A stretch of DNA of 56,130 bases from Candidatus Shapirobacteria bacterium (GTDB lineage: Bacteria > Patescibacteriota > Microgenomatia > UBA12405), in assembly GCA_003542615.1 (NCBI GenBank), contig DPKG01000001.1:1-56130 (forward strand), written 5' to 3'. The notes beneath the pieces are model-generated. The model had not been told where the DNA came from and did not search any database. It saw nothing but the letters and a program-made list of their open reading frames with translations. Position 1 is the stretch's first letter; each line of letters begins with the position of its first letter. This document shows, piece after piece, positions 25,230 to 34,103 of this stretch. A program made the translations under genes and the position numbers.

Positions 25230-27203
25230 ATGATTACCCTCAAAGACCTCGACCTAAAAAAAATGTCCACCGAAGAATTGGGCGAATTGCTAATTGATGC
25301 CAAAAAAGTCTACTACACCACCTCCAAACCCATCATGGACGACCATACCTACGATACTCTCGAAGAAATTTTACGTCAAAAAAACCCACACCACCGGATA
25401 TTTTCCAAAGCCGGCCATCCTAACTTTGATACCGGTTTTCCCAAAAAAAAACACAGCATGCCCATGGGTTCCCAAAATAAAGTCAATAACTTTTCCGATC
25501 TCATCCATTATTTTGAACTCAAAAAAATCCCCCAAAACTCCGAATTTATAGTCCAACCCAAATGTGACGGTTTATCATTGGAAATTGAATATCAAAACGG
25601 TCAGTTATTGGACGCCATTACCCGCGGAGACGGCAAAGTAGGGGATATCATCACTCAAAATGTAATTAAAATGAAAAATTTCCGTGAAAAACTTAATTTA
25701 AATTTTACCGGATCTATCCGTTGTGAAATCGTAGTCACCAAAACCGATTTCCAAAAATTAAATAAGATCGTATCCAAAAAGGCCCTCCTTTCTCAAGGGG
25801 GGATCTCCGAAGGGGAAGGGGGTTTTTATTCCAATCCTAGAAACGCCGCCTCCGGCATTTCCCAGCGCCTCGATAGTCTATATTCAAATTATTGCACTCT
25901 GGTTGCCGTAGACCTGATTACTCCCCATCAAAACTTTTCCACCGAAACTAAGGAATTAGATTATATAAAAAAATTAGGTATCGATCCGGTCGAATCCCAT
26001 CTTTGTCAAAACTTCAATCAAATCGAAACAATTTACCAGGAATTTCTCCAAAATAAACGCCAAAATTACGACTACGACATCGATGGTCTGGTTATCAAAA
26101 TTAACGATCAAAAAATCCAACAACAACTCGGATCCAAAAACCAACGCCCCAAAGGTCAACTTGCCTACAAATTTCCCAGTGAAACAGACCAAACCAAACT
26201 CATCTCCGTCAACTGGCAAACCGGTCCTATGGGTACTATCACCCCGGTAGCCGAAATCGAACCCATCCAAATATCCGGTGCCGTCATCACCTTTGCCTCC
26301 CTGGCAAATTATGACCTGATCAAAAAATATGACATCAATATCGGCGATATTGTCCAAATTAGTCGCCGCGGTGACGTTATTCCGCATATCGACAAAGTCA
26401 TTACCAAAGTCAATTCTGGCTACATCCTCGCCCCCCAAAAATGTCCCTCCTGCAATACCACCTTAATAACCGAAAACAAATTTTTAAAATGTCCCAACAC
26501 TTATTCCTGTCCGGCTCAAATTTTGGGTGTCCTACGGCTTTTTTGTTCTATTTTAGATATCAAAGGTATTTCTCAAAAAACCATCCAAAAACTTCACACC
26601 TCCGAAAAACTTAATTTACCGGGAGATTTTTATAATTTAACAGTCAACGACTTTAAAAATCTAGATGGTTTAGGCGAAAAATCCGGCAATAATATTATCC
26701 ACCAAATCCAACTTAAAAAAAATCTGACTCTCAAAGAAATCTTTAATGCCGCCAGCATTCCCGATTTTTCCTCAGCCAGAATTCAACAAATTATCGATGC
26801 CGGCTTCAACACTCCCTCCAAAATCCTAAACCTTCAGGTTTCCGACCTCGAACCTCTCGTCGGTTTTCAAAAAACTTTGGCCACCAAAATAGTTCAGGGT
26901 ATCTCTTCCCGAACCGAAATAATTCAATCAATTTTAGACCATGTCACCATCAAAACTATAAAATCCACCCTCAAACTCCAAGGCCTCACCTTTGTTATTA
27001 CCGGGCAACTTTCCCGTCCCCGCAAAGATATTATTGATGAACTCCAAACCCTCGGTGCCAAAATCTCTTCCTCCGTCACCCAAAATACCAATTACCTAAT
27101 CACCAATGAAACCAATTCAAATTCATCCAAATTCAAAACAGCCCAAAAGTTAGGTATAAAAATCATCAACGAAAATCAGTTAAAAAGTCTTCTTACTCAA
27201 TAA
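25230..27203 (+). CDS. ligA: NAD-dependent DNA ligase
   Basis: 657 residues, normal length. Adenylation-domain Lys in KCDGLS (KxDG) near residue 111, RGDGKVGD near 135, the OB region, and a four-Cys zinc finger (CPSCNTTL then KCPNTYSCPAQ) near 404-427. Helix-hairpin-helix repeats follow, and a C-terminal BRCT domain (GLTFVITGQLSRPRKDI) runs from about 580. Near residues 185-199 a palindromic repeat adds ALLSQGGISEGEGGF in frame just before the conserved NPRNAASG block. Seals nicks in replication and repair. Confidence 0.95.
   Translation: MITLKDLDLKKMSTEELGELLIDAKKVYYTTSKPIMDDHTYDTLEEILRQKNPHHRIFSKAGHPNFDTGFPKKKHSMPMGSQNKVNNFSDLIHYFELKKIPQNSEFIVQPKCDGLSLEIEYQNGQLLDAITRGDGKVGDIITQNVIKMKNFREKLNLNFTGSIRCEIVVTKTDFQKLNKIVSKKALLSQGGISEGEGGFYSNPRNAASGISQRLDSLYSNYCTLVAVDLITPHQNFSTETKELDYIKKLGIDPVESHLCQNFNQIETIYQEFLQNKRQNYDYDIDGLVIKINDQKIQQQLGSKNQRPKGQLAYKFPSETDQTKLISVNWQTGPMGTITPVAEIEPIQISGAVITFASLANYDLIKKYDINIGDIVQISRRGDVIPHIDKVITKVNSGYILAPQKCPSCNTTLITENKFLKCPNTYSCPAQILGVLRLFCSILDIKGISQKTIQKLHTSEKLNLPGDFYNLTVNDFKNLDGLGEKSGNNIIHQIQLKKNLTLKEIFNAASIPDFSSARIQQIIDAGFNTPSKILNLQVSDLEPLVGFQKTLATKIVQGISSRTEIIQSILDHVTIKTIKSTLKLQGLTFVITGQLSRPRKDIIDELQTLGAKISSSVTQNTNYLITNETNSNSSKFKTAQKLGIKIINENQLKSLLTQ
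25783..25828. repeat. GC-rich palindromic repeat, copy 4, in frame inside ligA
   Basis: CCCTCCTTTCTCAAGGGGGG followed by ATCTCCGAAGGGGAAGGGGG. The stem arm, TCA loop and G-run tail match the copies at 15388 and 18226. It is translated without a frame break, in the loop before NPRNAASG of the ligase. Confidence 0.7.
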
Positions 27204-27205
27204 GA

Positions 27206-27211
27206 TATACT
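27206..27211 (+). promoter_or_regulatory. -10-like box before the 83-residue gene
   Basis: TATACT with 5 bases to the ATG. It starts 2 bases after the ligA stop. Confidence 0.35.
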
Positions 27212-27216
27212 CTCTT

Positions 27217-27468
27217 ATGTCGCATCCTTTTGATAATCCCAACAATCTGTCGGAATACCTATTCGCTCTTAAACAAGCCGATTTCAAACTTACCTTACTC
27301 CCTTGTATTAAACGACTCAACGATACCTGTACTTCACTCAAACCAGTAAGCGTTGAAAGTTGCCTCAATTGTCGTCCTGTTACTCAAAGCCAGGATCTGA
27401 TTCGCCGACATGCCGGATATCAAGCCTTAGTTAATGCTCCACCTGGTAGTTTAAACTTAGAAAAATAA
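27217..27468 (+). CDS. Small hypothetical protein
   Basis: 83 residues, MSHPFDNPNNLSEYLFALKQ, soluble and without membrane segments. Two Cys lie close together (SVESCLNCRPV), plus two single Cys earlier. I recognise no family. It fills the gap between ligA and pth with 13 and 22 bases on either side, has a -10-like box at the right place, and shares the base composition of its neighbours, so it is probably real. Confidence 0.5.
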   Translation: MSHPFDNPNNLSEYLFALKQADFKLTLLPCIKRLNDTCTSLKPVSVESCLNCRPVTQSQDLIRRHAGYQALVNAPPGSLNLEK

Positions 27469-27490
27469 TATTAAATCTGACAATACTCTT

Positions 27491-28030
27491 ATGAAATTAA
27501 TCTTTGGTTTGGGAAACTTCGATAAAAAATACCAAAACACCCGACATAATCTCGGCCAACAAATTCTCCAATCATATTGTCAACAAAATTCCATCGACCT
27601 AAAAAATAAACTTAACTTTAGCGCTAGGGTAGGGGAGTCAAGCAAGAATTTTTTTGCCCATTCTTTGGGTTACATGAACAACTCCGGTACCCCCTTGGCC
27701 AAAATTGCTTCATATTACAAAATTTCTCCAAAAAATATTTTAGTCATCCATGACGATTTGGATTTACCAATAGGGGAGTGGCGCCTCCAATTTGACCGTT
27801 CCTCCGCCGGCCATAACGGTATCAAATCAATTGTCGATTCTTTAAACACCCAAGCTTTTTACCGACTTAGAATTGGCATTGGCCATCCCCGCAATTCAGA
27901 CAATCCCCAAATCCCCCCCGAAGACTATGTTCTCTTGCCTTTTAATGCCGATGAGAAGATTCTTGTCGATCAAACAATCAAAGACATTCTACCCGAAATT
28001 ACCAAAATAATTCAAACTTTCCGATCTTAA
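27491..28030 (+). CDS. pth: Peptidyl-tRNA hydrolase
   Basis: 179 residues; releases tRNA from peptidyl-tRNA that dropped off ribosomes. The N-terminal FGLGNFDKKYQNTRHNLG contains the catalytic His in TRHN. GYMNNSG and HDDLDLPIGEW (substrate-binding Asn and catalytic Asp) follow, then SSAGHNGIKSI and FYRLRIGIGHP. All family motifs are present at normal spacing. Confidence 0.96.
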   Translation: MKLIFGLGNFDKKYQNTRHNLGQQILQSYCQQNSIDLKNKLNFSARVGESSKNFFAHSLGYMNNSGTPLAKIASYYKISPKNILVIHDDLDLPIGEWRLQFDRSSAGHNGIKSIVDSLNTQAFYRLRIGIGHPRNSDNPQIPPEDYVLLPFNADEKILVDQTIKDILPEITKIIQTFRS

Positions 28031-28107
28031 ACCGGTCATTCCAAAATCGCGTCGTATTGGCCCAAAAGGATGAAAAACTGGATTTTTTCAGATAAAATAT
28101 AGCCCGA

Positions 28108-28182
28108 GGGCCATTAGCTTATCTGGCAGAGCATAGCATTCGCATTGCTAAGAGGGCGGTTCGACTCCGCCATGGTCCACCA
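28108..28182 (+). tRNA. tRNA-Ala (CGC)
   Basis: A full cloverleaf: acceptor GGGCCAT/ATGGTCC with the G3:U70 pair that identifies alanine tRNA, D stem GCTT/GAGC, anticodon stem TAGCA/TGCTA with loop TTCGCAT (anticodon CGC, codon GCG), T stem GGCGG/CCGCC. The CCA tail is encoded, unlike in the other two tRNA genes of the window. It lies 77 bases after pth. Confidence 0.93.
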
Positions 28183-28273
28183 AACCCAAATTTCTTTTAT
28201 AATTGCTACCCAAAGGTCGCTGTACACACTTATACAAACTTGAACTTTTTCCCCAAAAATGCCATACTCTCAT

Positions 28274-28378
28274 ATGAAAACTGATCATGTTACTATGGTA
28301 AAAAATATTGCTCGGTTCAATACCTTCCTCACTATTTTTCTCCTGTTTATCAGTGCTTTTATCCTGATTATTTTCTAA
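28274..28378 (+). CDS. Possible 34-residue membrane peptide
   Basis: MKTDHVTMVKNIARFNTFLT followed by IFLLFISAFILIIF. A short polar start with one hydrophobic helix running to the C terminus. A CATACT box sits 4 bases before the ATG. No family is recognised. Its length means it could be chance, but the composition is a typical single-pass membrane peptide in an otherwise empty gap. Confidence 0.35.
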   Translation: MKTDHVTMVKNIARFNTFLTIFLLFISAFILIIF

Positions 28379-28416
28379 AATATTTAAATCCGAACCGTCA
28401 AAAACGTCCTAACATC

Positions 28417-28719
28417 ATGACCAAATCTTCAGATCCCACCCCACTTTTCCAACATTTGGACAAGCTCAAAGAAACCATATCCAAACGCCAAAAATACGTC
28501 AAAAACGAACATCAAGCTTATGGTTTGCAATTGGCCGAAGAACTCCATGATTGGAAAAACCGATCTCTCTACATCCGATTAGCCAAAACTCTCGACCGGG
28601 AAATTTTAGAAAAAGCCAGATATTTCGTCAAAGACCATTCTCCCGGCACTATCAAGACACCTTACAAACTTTTTATGTGGAAACTACGACAAATTCGTCT
28701 AGAAAATACTAAATCATAA
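28417..28719 (+). CDS. Hypothetical helical protein
   Basis: 100 residues, highly charged, predicted mostly helical (LDKLKETISKRQKYVKNEHQ, LAKTLDREILEKARYFVKDH). No Cys, no membrane segment, no motif that I know. The basic C terminus (KLFMWKLRQIRLENTKS) could contact nucleic acid. The two neighbours point to no function. Confidence 0.6.
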   Translation: MTKSSDPTPLFQHLDKLKETISKRQKYVKNEHQAYGLQLAEELHDWKNRSLYIRLAKTLDREILEKARYFVKDHSPGTIKTPYKLFMWKLRQIRLENTKS

Positions 28720-28744
28720 AACTTAAAAAAGTAACTTTTTGATG

Positions 28745-28750
28745 TATAAT
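28745..28750 (+). promoter_or_regulatory. -10 box for the exporter operon
   Basis: TATAAT with 10 bases to the ATG of the membrane fusion protein gene, preceded by TG at the extended -10 position. Confidence 0.55.
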
Positions 28751-28760
28751 ATCCTGTTTT

Positions 28761-29801
28761 ATGAAATCTATCCAAAAATATAAAAATAAACTTATCATTG
28801 CAGTTCTAATAGTTATTGCCTTAATTATCGGCATAAACTGGAACAATAACCGGAAATTCAGCGACCCCTCCGTCTTTAATCCTCAAAAAGACACTATCGT
28901 CACCGTCAAAAAAAGTGCCATTAAATCCGAATTAACTCTGGCCGGTTCCGTCAGTGCCGAAGAAATTGCCTTACTTCGTTTTCAAAACCCCGGCAAACTG
29001 GTTTGGGTTGGTGTCAAAGTAGGGGATAGTGTCAAAAAATGGCAGGCCGTTGCTTCCCTCGACAAAGAACAACTCAGAAAATCTCTTCAAACCCAATTCA
29101 ACAACTACCGCACCCAACTTAGTCAATTTTGGGACACTCAAGACAATTATAAAGACACCATAATCTCTGACACTATTCAAAGGATTTTAGACCGTACTCA
29201 ATATTCACTGGATAATTCCGTCATTAATTACGAAATCGCCGACATGGCCATTAAAGAAAGCACTCTTGTATCTCCCATTTCCGGAATCGTCACCCAAATA
29301 GACCAAGCCCAAGTCGGTACCAACATCAGTCCCGCTTCAACCTCAATTACCATAATTAATCCCGAATCCATTTTTTTCCGATCAGAAATCGATCAGGAAG
29401 ATGTCACCAAAATTAGCATCGGTCAGAAAGCCACTATCAGAATTGACGCCTTCCCCGATACCGATTTTGAAACTGAAATTACCCATATTTCCTTTATTCC
29501 CGTAGCCGGTCAATCTTCCACTGTCTATGAAATCCGTTTCAACCTTCCTATCGAAAATAAAAACCTAAACTACCGTTTGGGAATGGATGGAGATGTTCTC
29601 ATCACTCTCCAACAACAAGAAAACGCCTTAGTTATCCCCATTGATGCTCTCAATGATGACAACGGAAAAAGTTATGTTTGGGTCAAAAATGATGACAAAT
29701 TAATCAAAAAATACATCACCACCGGTATTGAAAATGACACTGAAATTCAAATATTAAAAGGCCTAAATTTCAATGACCCGATTGTTATCAAAAAAATCTA
29801 A
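28761..29801 (+). CDS. Membrane fusion protein of a MacAB-type exporter
   Basis: 346 residues with one N-terminal membrane anchor (LIIAVLIVIALIIGINW). A lipoyl/barrel-sandwich half (GKLVWVGVKVGDSVKKWQAV) is followed by a short helical hairpin, the second half (STLVSPISGIVTQIDQAQVG) and a beta-barrel domain. This is the HlyD/MacA plan. In an organism without an outer membrane it would bridge permease and cell wall rather than TolC. First gene of a three-gene transporter. Confidence 0.88.
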   Translation: MKSIQKYKNKLIIAVLIVIALIIGINWNNNRKFSDPSVFNPQKDTIVTVKKSAIKSELTLAGSVSAEEIALLRFQNPGKLVWVGVKVGDSVKKWQAVASLDKEQLRKSLQTQFNNYRTQLSQFWDTQDNYKDTIISDTIQRILDRTQYSLDNSVINYEIADMAIKESTLVSPISGIVTQIDQAQVGTNISPASTSITIINPESIFFRSEIDQEDVTKISIGQKATIRIDAFPDTDFETEITHISFIPVAGQSSTVYEIRFNLPIENKNLNYRLGMDGDVLITLQQQENALVIPIDALNDDNGKSYVWVKNDDKLIKKYITTGIENDTEIQILKGLNFNDPIVIKKI

Positions 29802-30486
29802 ATCCACACAGCCTGTCCTGGAATTAAAAAATATTGTCAAAACCTACACCTCAGGCAATACCACTTTCAATGCCCTTGACGGTGTCTCTGTCTGCATCAA
29901 TCGGGGTGAATTCGTTTCTATCACCGGACCTTCCGGATCGGGAAAATCAACCCTCATGCACATCGTCGGCTTGCTGGATAATCCCACATCCGGCCAAGTT
30001 CTACTTGAAGGACAGGACATTTCTCATTTTAACGAGGAAGAATTAGCCAAAACCAGAAACATTACCCTCGGTTTTGTATTTCAACAATTTAATCTCCTTG
30101 CCAAAACTTCAGCCATCGAAAATGTCTCATTACCACTTCTTTATTCAAATGTCCCAAAATCAGAAAGACTCCCCAAATCCATTGAAATGTTAAAAAAAGT
30201 CGGATTAGGCGATAAATTAAAAAATACTCCGGCTCAACTTTCCGGTGGTCAACAACAACGTGTCGCCATCGCCCGGGCTCTTATCAACGATCCCAAAATT
30301 ATCATGGCTGATGAACCAACCGGCAATCTCGACTCAAAATCCGGCAAGGAAATTATGAATATTTTTCACCAGCTCCATCGGGAAAACCGAACCATCATCC
30401 TGGTTACCCATGATATGGAATTAGCCAAACAAGCCCAACGCATAATTATTATCAAAGACGGCAAAGTCACCAGCAACCCATGTTAA
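29773..30486 (+). CDS. ABC transporter ATPase, MacB/LolD class
   Basis: 237 residues. Walker [10 protein letters not shown] near residue 55, Q-loop FQQFNLL, signature [15 protein letters not shown] near 155, Walker [13 protein letters not shown] and the switch His in VTHDMELA. The 28-base overlap with the fusion-protein gene and 7-base overlap with the permease gene show one translational unit. The class is recognised by the DEPTGNLD form. Confidence 0.95.
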   Translation: MTRLLSKKSKSTQPVLELKNIVKTYTSGNTTFNALDGVSVCINRGEFVSITGPSGSGKSTLMHIVGLLDNPTSGQVLLEGQDISHFNEEELAKTRNITLGFVFQQFNLLAKTSAIENVSLPLLYSNVPKSERLPKSIEMLKKVGLGDKLKNTPAQLSGGQQQRVAIARALINDPKIIMADEPTGNLDSKSGKEIMNIFHQLHRENRTIILVTHDMELAKQAQRIIIIKDGKVTSNPC

Positions 30487-31700
30487 AACCATCCCTTGAA
30501 GATCTTATCCGCAGTTCTTTTCGAAGCGTCTTAAAAAATAAAAGCCGCACTATTTTGACCTCCCTAGGTGTCATCATTGGCGTTACCTCAGTAATTTTAT
30601 TAACCTCAATAGGTAATGGTCTAAAAACTTATGTTAATCAACAATTTGAAGCTTTAGGCAGCAACACTATTTTTGTCAGTCCCGGAAGAATATTTAATGA
30701 GCAAGGTGGCTTTGATAGAAGCGGTGCCGGTGGCTACATTTCCACCAGTTTTACCCAAAAAAATATCAATGATCTTAAACGTCAACTAAAAACAAATTTG
30801 GTCATACCCATGACAACTGTCTCATCAGAAGTCAAATCCATCTCTGGTAAAAAAAATGTCAGTATCGTCGGAACTACCTATCTTTATGGTCCCAACAATA
30901 ATGCCGAACCTTCAGCAGGAAATGGACGTTGGTTTACCAAAGAAGAAGAGGACAAAAACAGTAAAGTTGCCGTATTGGGTTACGATATCGCCAACGAACT
31001 TTTTCCAAACGGCAATGCCTTAGGTAAAAAAATTATTGTTAAAAGTAAAAATCTTAAAGTTATCGGTGTCAACGACAAAAAGGGGAGTAGCTTTGGCGGA
31101 CCAAGTGTCGATGAGTTTATTTATATTCCAATTGGTATCGCTTTCGACATAGTTGGTAACGAAAACATTCAAGAAATCATCATCAAAGCTCCCGACAAAA
31201 GTCAAATCGACAATTTTAAAGAGAGAACCACCGAAGTCCTTTTAAAACGTTTTGACAAAGATTCGTTTTCTGTCTTTGATTCCGCTCAATTACTCAATTC
31301 CATCAACGCCATTATTGGTACCTTAACCATTGCTCTTACCGGAATTGCCGCCATTTCTTTAGTAGTCGGAGGTATCGGAATTATGAATATCATGCTGGTC
31401 ACAGTTTCAGAAAGAACCAGAGAAATCGGACTAAGAAAAGCCATCGGAGCTTATCCCAGAGCTATTTTACTTCAATTTCTTTTTGAAGCTGTAATTCTTT
31501 CCGGAGTCGGAGGTTTTATTGGTATTATTCTTGGAACTCTGGGAACTTCTGCCATCAACAATTTCTTTCCAGCCAAAATCACTCTCGGTTCTATTACCCT
31601 AGCTTTCGGTGTTTCATTTTTAGTCGGAATAATTTTTGGAGTCGCCCCGGCCCGCAAAGCTTCCAAACTTTCACCGATCGAAGCCCTTCGCTACGAATAA
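30480..31700 (+). CDS. ABC transporter permease, MacB/FtsX fold
   Basis: 406 residues. N-terminal SSFRSVLKNKSRTILTSLGV and IIGVTSVILLTSIGNG (first helix), a large extracellular MacB_PCD domain (about 45-270) and three C-terminal helices with SLVVGGIGIMNIMLVTVSER and TREIGLRKAIGA. This is the four-helix mechanotransmission fold rather than a channel. The substrate is unknown; peptides or lipoproteins are typical for this family. Confidence 0.93.
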   Translation: MLKPSLEDLIRSSFRSVLKNKSRTILTSLGVIIGVTSVILLTSIGNGLKTYVNQQFEALGSNTIFVSPGRIFNEQGGFDRSGAGGYISTSFTQKNINDLKRQLKTNLVIPMTTVSSEVKSISGKKNVSIVGTTYLYGPNNNAEPSAGNGRWFTKEEEDKNSKVAVLGYDIANELFPNGNALGKKIIVKSKNLKVIGVNDKKGSSFGGPSVDEFIYIPIGIAFDIVGNENIQEIIIKAPDKSQIDNFKERTTEVLLKRFDKDSFSVFDSAQLLNSINAIIGTLTIALTGIAAISLVVGGIGIMNIMLVTVSERTREIGLRKAIGAYPRAILLQFLFEAVILSGVGGFIGIILGTLGTSAINNFFPAKITLGSITLAFGVSFLVGIIFGVAPARKASKLSPIEALRYE

Positions 31701-31718
31701 TCTGCTAATATTATTCTA

Positions 31719-32282
31719 GTGAAAAAAGAATTAACCCTACACCTGGTCCCGTTAACCATAGTTTTTTTGATTACTTCTGTTTTTTGGTTACTCTCAAAAG
31801 TTAATTTTATCCAATATATATCTTTGTTTATTGGTTTGGGATTAGGTTCATTTTTTTTAGATATTGATCATTTTATTTATTGGTTTTATACCCACACCAA
31901 CCTCCAGGAAAGTCGCATTGCCAAGGCTGCTTTCAAACGAAACGATTACAAATCTCTTCTTGGTTTACTCGCTGCCACTCATAAAGGTCACGTTGACCTG
32001 ATATTTCATCATTACTTTTTTCAAATTTTACTGCTAACTATTTCCCTCTATGTCTTTTCATCCACCAGTACCATTTTTGGCAAAGCTTTTTTACTTGCCC
32101 TAAATATCCACTTATTAGTCGATGAATTTACTGATTTTAAAGAAAACCCCAAGCATCTGCAAAACTGGCTTTTTGCCCGGTCCCCAAAACAAATACCCCA
32201 ATCTCACCTCCAACAATATTTGTTTTTCTTCACATCTATTACTTTGGTTTTTTTCTTTCTTCTTATAAAATCTAGAGCATGA
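31719..32282 (+). CDS. Multi-pass membrane protein, perhaps DUF457-like metal hydrolase
   Basis: 187 residues from a GTG start; a TATTAT box ends 4 bases before it. Four or five membrane helices carry conserved-looking polar residues: FFLDIDHFIYW, THKGHVDLIFHHYFF and HLLVDEFTDF. The D-x-D-H and H-x-x-x-D pattern recalls membrane-bound metal-dependent hydrolases of the YdjM/DUF457 type, but this is a weak match. Its end overlaps the next gene (ATGA). Confidence 0.55.
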   Translation: MKKELTLHLVPLTIVFLITSVFWLLSKVNFIQYISLFIGLGLGSFFLDIDHFIYWFYTHTNLQESRIAKAAFKRNDYKSLLGLLAATHKGHVDLIFHHYFFQILLLTISLYVFSSTSTIFGKAFLLALNIHLLVDEFTDFKENPKHLQNWLFARSPKQIPQSHLQQYLFFFTSITLVFFFLLIKSRA

Positions 32283-32767
32283 CCGTTGACACCTCTCTCT
32301 TTCAACAAGCCCAACAATATCTATTTAACTCCCAACAAAAGGAGTTTTTGAAAGATATCGAAATCATTCTTCAAAGACTTGGACAAGAAGATAGTATCAG
32401 TGATTATTCTTTTATTGTTTCTCCTGCCGCCAAAGCCTACGAAGGTTTTCTGAAAGATTTTTTCTTAAAAACCCATATCATCGACCAATATTCCTATGAA
32501 AGTGATCGTTTCCGTGTCGGCAAAACTCTCAACCCTTCTCTTCGGTACAAAAGATATTCCATTTATCAAAAACTTGCCAACATCCATCAAGAGGGTGAAG
32601 AATTGGCTGAAATCCTTTGGAGTGCCTGGAAACGTGGACGAAATGAAATTTTTCATTTTTTCCCGGGAACCAGCCACAATCTCGACCGAGCCGATGCCGA
32701 AGAAAGAATTAACCTTATCCTCAAAGCCATTATTAAAGCCGGCCAATTCCAAAAGCAAATTATTTAA
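32279..32767 (+). CDS. HEPN-like protein with RNxxxH motif
   Basis: 162 residues, mostly helical. SPAAKAYEGFLKDFF early and KRGRNEIFHFFPG late (about residue 122) give RNEIFH, the R-x4-H motif of HEPN ribonucleases, with Asn in the favoured second position. The AYEGFLK helix resembles the RNase LS/RnlA type of HEPN domain. It is coupled to the membrane-protein gene upstream by ATGA and has no obvious antitoxin partner. Ribonuclease activity is inferred from the motif only. Confidence 0.6.
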   Translation: MTVDTSLFQQAQQYLFNSQQKEFLKDIEIILQRLGQEDSISDYSFIVSPAAKAYEGFLKDFFLKTHIIDQYSYESDRFRVGKTLNPSLRYKRYSIYQKLANIHQEGEELAEILWSAWKRGRNEIFHFFPGTSHNLDRADAEERINLILKAIIKAGQFQKQII

Positions 32768-32778
32768 ATAAACAACTT

Positions 32779-32787
32779 TGGTATAAT
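32779..32787 (+). promoter_or_regulatory. Extended -10 promoter for the ferredoxin gene
   Basis: TGGTATAAT (TGn plus TATAAT) with 22 bases to the ATG. The 15-mer AACTTTGGTATAATC around it is repeated exactly at the SpoU methyltransferase promoter (34083-34097). Confidence 0.5.
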
Positions 32788-32809
32788 CATCAAACTGTTA
32801 AATAAACCC

Positions 32810-33022
32810 ATGGCATCATCTACCAAAAAAATAATAGTCAACCGGGACACCTGTATCGGCTGCAATAGCTGTTGTATTATCGACCCTGAAACCTTTGAAC
32901 TGGACACTACCGAATATAAAGCCAAGGTCATCAAACAACCCCAAGGTGACATCTCTGAGAATACCAAAACTGCCATATCGGCCTGTCCGGTCGGCGCCAT
33001 CAGTATTGTCGACGATAACTAA
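32810..33022 (+). CDS. Single-cluster [4Fe-4S] ferredoxin
   Basis: 70 residues. CIGCNSCCII near residues 17-26 supplies the CxxCxxC ligands (with one extra Cys), and ACPVGAI near 59 supplies the fourth. The length and single cluster match the Thermotoga/Pyrococcus-type small ferredoxins. Electron partner unknown; the adjacent thioredoxin-fold protein is a possible but unproven link. Confidence 0.88.
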   Translation: MASSTKKIIVNRDTCIGCNSCCIIDPETFELDTTEYKAKVIKQPQGDISENTKTAISACPVGAISIVDDN

Positions 33023-33087
33023 ATCAAAAAACAATTTGATTTATAAAAAAAATTCCTTATACTGATAACATTGCTCATCAGATAAAC

Positions 33088-34074
33088 ATGATTAAAAAAA
33101 CCAAAATATCTAAAATTCCCACCCAAGGTCTGATTTTTTTCAGCACTATTTCCACCATTCTTTCTTTTTTTCTTGGAACTTTAGCCTTTAAAATAAAATC
33201 TAATACCACCTCTATTGCAAAAGAACCCAAAAAAACCCAAATCGTTTTTGCCGCCGAAAAATCCACCAAACCGGAACTTAAATTTTTTGTCATGAGTTTT
33301 TGTCCTTACGGAAATCAAGCTGAAGAAGTTATCAAACCCATAGCCCAACTATTGGACAACAAGGCCACTTTTACCCCCTTATATATTTTTGAAAAAGTTT
33401 CCGGAAATCTGACCGATTATTGTAAAACCCGTACCGGTAATCCCGATCTTTGCGAGCAATATGTAGCCAACAGCAATGGCCAACTCAAAAATATCGCCGA
33501 ATGCCAACAGCTTATTTCTGACCAAATCAAACAATGTACGGATGAAACTAATTACCTAAAATTAGGTAATAATTTTTACTCATCTCTTCACGGTCGTCAG
33601 GAAGCTACCCAAAACATCCGTGAAATTTGTGCCTTCAATCTTACTTCAGACAAAACAAAATGGTGGAATTTTATAGATAATGTCAACACCAATTGCACTG
33701 CCGACAACGCCGATTCCTGTTGGCAGGCTCAGGCAAAATCAGCCGGACTTGACACCAACAAAATCACCGATTGTTTCAATAAAAATGCCTCCTCAATTAT
33801 TGAATCTCAAATAGTTGAAACAGAAAAATTCCAAGTCAATAGCTCTCCGACCATCATGGTTAACGATATTATTTTCCCGCCGGAATCAGCCTATACTCAA
33901 GACGGTACCGGCGCCTTAAAAATCGGCAAAACGGTAATTAGTCAAACTAAATATCGTACTCCCGACGCTATCAAACAAGCCATTTGTGCTTCTTTCAATA
34001 AAACTCCAAAAGAATGTAAAACTGTTTTACCTGAAGTTAACACCGCTCCTGCCGCTGCCGCTGGTTGTAACTAA
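33088..34074 (+). CDS. Exported thioredoxin-fold protein with CPYG site
   Basis: 328 residues. N-terminal membrane anchor (GLIFFSTISTILSFFLGTLA), then LKFFVMSFCPYGNQAEEVIK, in which Phe-Cys-Pro-Tyr-Gly is the position of a thioredoxin-like active site with only one Cys. Near residue 250 VNSSPTIMVNDIIFPP gives the cis-Pro loop. Many further Cys (about 12) suggest disulfides. It looks like a DsbA/GILT-like extracytoplasmic oxidoreductase or disulfide carrier. A TATACT box lies 24 bases upstream. Confidence 0.65.
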   Translation: MIKKTKISKIPTQGLIFFSTISTILSFFLGTLAFKIKSNTTSIAKEPKKTQIVFAAEKSTKPELKFFVMSFCPYGNQAEEVIKPIAQLLDNKATFTPLYIFEKVSGNLTDYCKTRTGNPDLCEQYVANSNGQLKNIAECQQLISDQIKQCTDETNYLKLGNNFYSSLHGRQEATQNIREICAFNLTSDKTKWWNFIDNVNTNCTADNADSCWQAQAKSAGLDTNKITDCFNKNASSIIESQIVETEKFQVNSSPTIMVNDIIFPPESAYTQDGTGALKIGKTVISQTKYRTPDAIKQAICASFNKTPKECKTVLPEVNTAPAAAAGCN

Positions 34075-34086
34075 TTACCTTAACTT

Positions 34087-34095
34087 TGGTATAAT
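34087..34095 (+). promoter_or_regulatory. Extended -10 promoter for the SpoU methyltransferase gene
   Basis: TGGTATAAT ends 8 bases before the ATG; same 15-mer context as the ferredoxin promoter. Confidence 0.55.
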
Positions 34096-34103
34096 CTGAC
34101 TTG

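Noticed and set aside
25974..26438. 154-codon open frame on the minus strand inside ligA
   Set aside because: Antisense to the well-conserved OB and zinc-finger region of the ligase; no family motif.
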